Position numbers and translations under genes: made by a program
DNA from: Eubacterium sp.
GTDB lineage: Bacteria; Bacillota; Clostridia; Peptostreptococcales; Anaerovoracaceae
Direction: 5' to 3'
Length of the DNA stretch: 7,004 nucleotides
NCBI GenBank assembly: GCA_017419895.1
Contig: JAFOKI010000222.1
Location: 1-7,004 of the forward strand
Shown: positions 5,707 to 7,004 of the stretch, piece by piece
How positions within the stretch are numbered: the first letter of the stretch is position 1
How the letters are laid out: every line of letters starts with the position of its first letter
The notes under the pieces: generated by a model
Seen by the model: the letters and a program-made list of their open reading frames with translations, nothing else
Told to the model about the DNA's origin: nothing
Databases searched by the model: none

Positions 5707-6891
5707 ATGAGAAACGCAGTGATAGTCGGAGCGTGCAGGACGGCAATCGGATCGTATGGCGGGACGTTGAAGAACGTAAGCGCAAGAACTCTTGGTGCGG
5801 TCTGTATTAAAGGCGCGCTCGAAAGAGCGGGCGTTGCGCCTGATATGGTCGACGAGGTCATTATGGGGAATGTCCTTCAGGGTGGCCTGGGACAGAATCC
5901 CGCGCGTCAGATGATGATGGACGCGGGTATCCCGAAAGAAGTTCCCGCTTGGACCATGAACATGGTCTGCGGCTCGGGTCTCAGGGCAGTCAGTCTCGCC
6001 GCGCAGCTGATCAAGACAGGCGATGCTGATATCGTTGTCGCCGGCGGAGCTGAGAATATGTCACAGGCCGGATATGTCGCTCCAAACATGCGCTGGGGCC
6101 AGCGCATGGGTAATGCAGTTATGGTAGACGAGATGGTAAACGACGGCCTGACCGACGTGTTCAACGGTTATCATATGGGAATAACCGCGGAGAACGTGGC
6201 GGAACAGTGGGGGCTTACAAGAGAAGACCTCGATGCTTTTGCGCTTGCTTCGCAGAACAAAGCCGAAGCTGCCGTAAAGTCCGGAAGGCTGAAGGACGAG
6301 ATAGTGCCTGTAGAGGTTCCGGTGAGAAAAGGCGATCCGGTAGTGTTCGATACAGATGAATATCCCAAGTTCGGAACAAAGGCCGAGAAACTCGCGGCTC
6401 TAAGACCGGCGTTCAAAAAAGACGGAATGGTAACGGCAGGAAACGCGTCTGGACTCAATGACTGCGGAGCGGCAGTCGTTGTGATGTCTGAGGAAAAAGC
6501 CGCGGAACTCGGTATCAAGCCGTTATTCAGGATAGTGTCGTACGCTTCCGCCGGAGTGGATCCTTCGATCATGGGCGTCGGCCCGATCCCGGCATCGCGC
6601 AAGGCGCTTGAAAAAGCCGGACTCACGATAGACGACATAGATCTGATCGAGTCCAATGAGGCGTTCGCGGCCCAGTCGGTCGCAGTTGGAAAAGAACTCG
6701 GATTTGATCCCGAAAAACTTAACGTTAATGGAGGGGCTATCGCGCTTGGTCACCCGATCGGCGCTTCCGGCTGCCGCATACTCGTCACGCTCATGTACGA
6801 GATGATGAAAAGAGAAGACGCAAAGAAAGGCCTTGCGACACTTTGTATAGGCGGGGGCATGGGTACCACGCTCATCGTTGAGAAGTGCTGA
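5707..6891 (+). CDS. thlA: Acetyl-CoA C-acetyltransferase (biosynthetic thiolase)
   Basis: Catalyses the reversible Claisen condensation of two acetyl-CoA to acetoacetyl-CoA and CoA; cytoplasmic, usually a tetramer. At 394 aa it matches the biosynthetic thiolases such as Zoogloea PhaA and clostridial ThlA. The nucleophile Cys88 lies in [17 protein letters not shown] is present near 318, His349 in GHPIGASG, and the second catalytic cysteine, Cys380, in CIGGGMG. The CIGGGMG form and total length favour acetoacetyl-CoA thiolase over longer-chain 3-ketoacyl-CoA thiolases. The start is fixed by a strong AGGAGG (5695-5700) six bases before the ATG. In anaerobes this enzyme opens the butyrate or acetoacetate route, but the usual partners (hydroxybutyryl-CoA dehydrogenase, crotonase, CoA transferase) are not in the window. 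Cys394 at the very end is a minor oddity. Confidence 0.96.
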   Translation: MRNAVIVGACRTAIGSYGGTLKNVSARTLGAVCIKGALERAGVAPDMVDEVIMGNVLQGGLGQNPARQMMMDAGIPKEVPAWTMNMVCGSGLRAVSLAAQLIKTGDADIVVAGGAENMSQAGYVAPNMRWGQRMGNAVMVDEMVNDGLTDVFNGYHMGITAENVAEQWGLTREDLDAFALASQNKAEAAVKSGRLKDEIVPVEVPVRKGDPVVFDTDEYPKFGTKAEKLAALRPAFKKDGMVTAGNASGLNDCGAAVVVMSEEKAAELGIKPLFRIVSYASAGVDPSIMGVGPIPASRKALEKAGLTIDDIDLIESNEAFAAQSVAVGKELGFDPEKLNVNGGAIALGHPIGASGCRILVTLMYEMMKREDAKKGLATLCIGGGMGTTLIVEKC

Positions 6892-6904
6892 GACGGAGGA
6901 TATC

Positions 6905-7004
6905 ATGAAGAATAGACTACTTATAATACTGCTGTCATTGGTGCTTGCGGCCGGGATGACCGCGTGCTCCGGGAGAAGCGAAGGTCCGTCGAAAGAGAAA
7001 TCAG
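6905..7004 (+). CDS. Putative lipoprotein, 3'-truncated by window edge
   Basis: Only the first 33 codons are visible. GGAGGA (6895-6900) stands four bases before ATG 6905, and the gene follows the thiolase stop by 13 bases. The translation has a short basic start (MKNR), a hydrophobic core at residues 5-18, and a lipobox-like M-T-A-C ending at Cys21. Signal peptidase II would cleave before Cys21, and the cysteine would be lipid-anchored. The following SGRSEGPSKEKS is a polar, flexible linker typical of exported lipoproteins. Position -3 is Met rather than the preferred Leu. The mature domain lies outside the window, so function cannot be assigned; solute-binding and hypothetical lipoproteins are both common in such settings. 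Confidence 0.75.
   Translation, partial: MKNRLLIILLSLVLAAGMTACSGRSEGPSKEKS

Noticed and set aside
6171..6906. Two overlapping minus-strand open frames opposite the thiolase gene
   Set aside because: The plus-strand thiolase has every catalytic motif at the right spacing. The antisense frames show no motif or ribosome binding site.
1..7004. Mobile element, phage, CRISPR or defence system
   Set aside because: No transposase, integrase, repeat array, terminal repeats or toxin-antitoxin signature is visible. The sirtuin is a single-domain deacylase without the nuclease or TIR-like partners of Sir2 defence systems.

Overview
The window looks like a chromosomal stretch from an anaerobic Gram-positive bacterium, most likely a Clostridia-type member of the Bacillota. 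That placement is inference. It rests on the gene types (a Clostridia-style stand-alone DUF2156 protein, a biosynthetic acetyl-CoA acetyltransferase, a compact zinc-binding sirtuin), strong purine-rich ribosome binding sites, frequent AGA/AGG/ATA codons, and a base composition that by eye is close to half GC. All eight genes lie on the + strand with gaps of 7 to 99 bases. I see no mobile element, CRISPR array, rRNA or tRNA, and no gene-free stretch above 300 bases.

Region 1 (1-3105) is a sugar-acid catabolic block. It holds the C-terminal three quarters of a class II ketose-bisphosphate aldolase, a GarR-like tartronate semialdehyde reductase (beta-hydroxyacid dehydrogenase family), and a DUF1537 acid-sugar kinase. 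The same three protein types are, as I recall, joined in one large plant protein, which argues that they act in one pathway. A chemically coherent reading is that the kinase phosphorylates a 5-keto-hexonate such as fructuronate or tagaturonate. The aldolase would then split it to dihydroxyacetone phosphate (DHAP) and tartronate semialdehyde, and the reductase would make glycerate. This is a hypothesis; four-carbon acid chemistry is the main alternative.

Region 2 (3113-4668) holds a Sir2-family NAD-dependent protein deacylase, whose ribosome binding site overlaps the kinase stop codon, followed by the SurE nucleotidase. Region 3 (4717-5685) is a DUF2156 protein with the C-terminal fold of phosphatidylglycerol lysyltransferase, here without any membrane part. 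Region 4 (5707-7004) is an acetyl-CoA acetyltransferase, then the first 33 codons of a lipoprotein cut by the window edge.

Small hairpins sit at or just after the stop codons of four genes (aldolase, sirtuin, surE, DUF2156). Two of them enclose the stop codon in the loop. Two spacers share the nonamer GGCTTTGTT after a GC-rich stem and may be weak terminators or transcript-end stabilisers. No convincing promoter was found, so the block may be one long transcript with internal attenuation.
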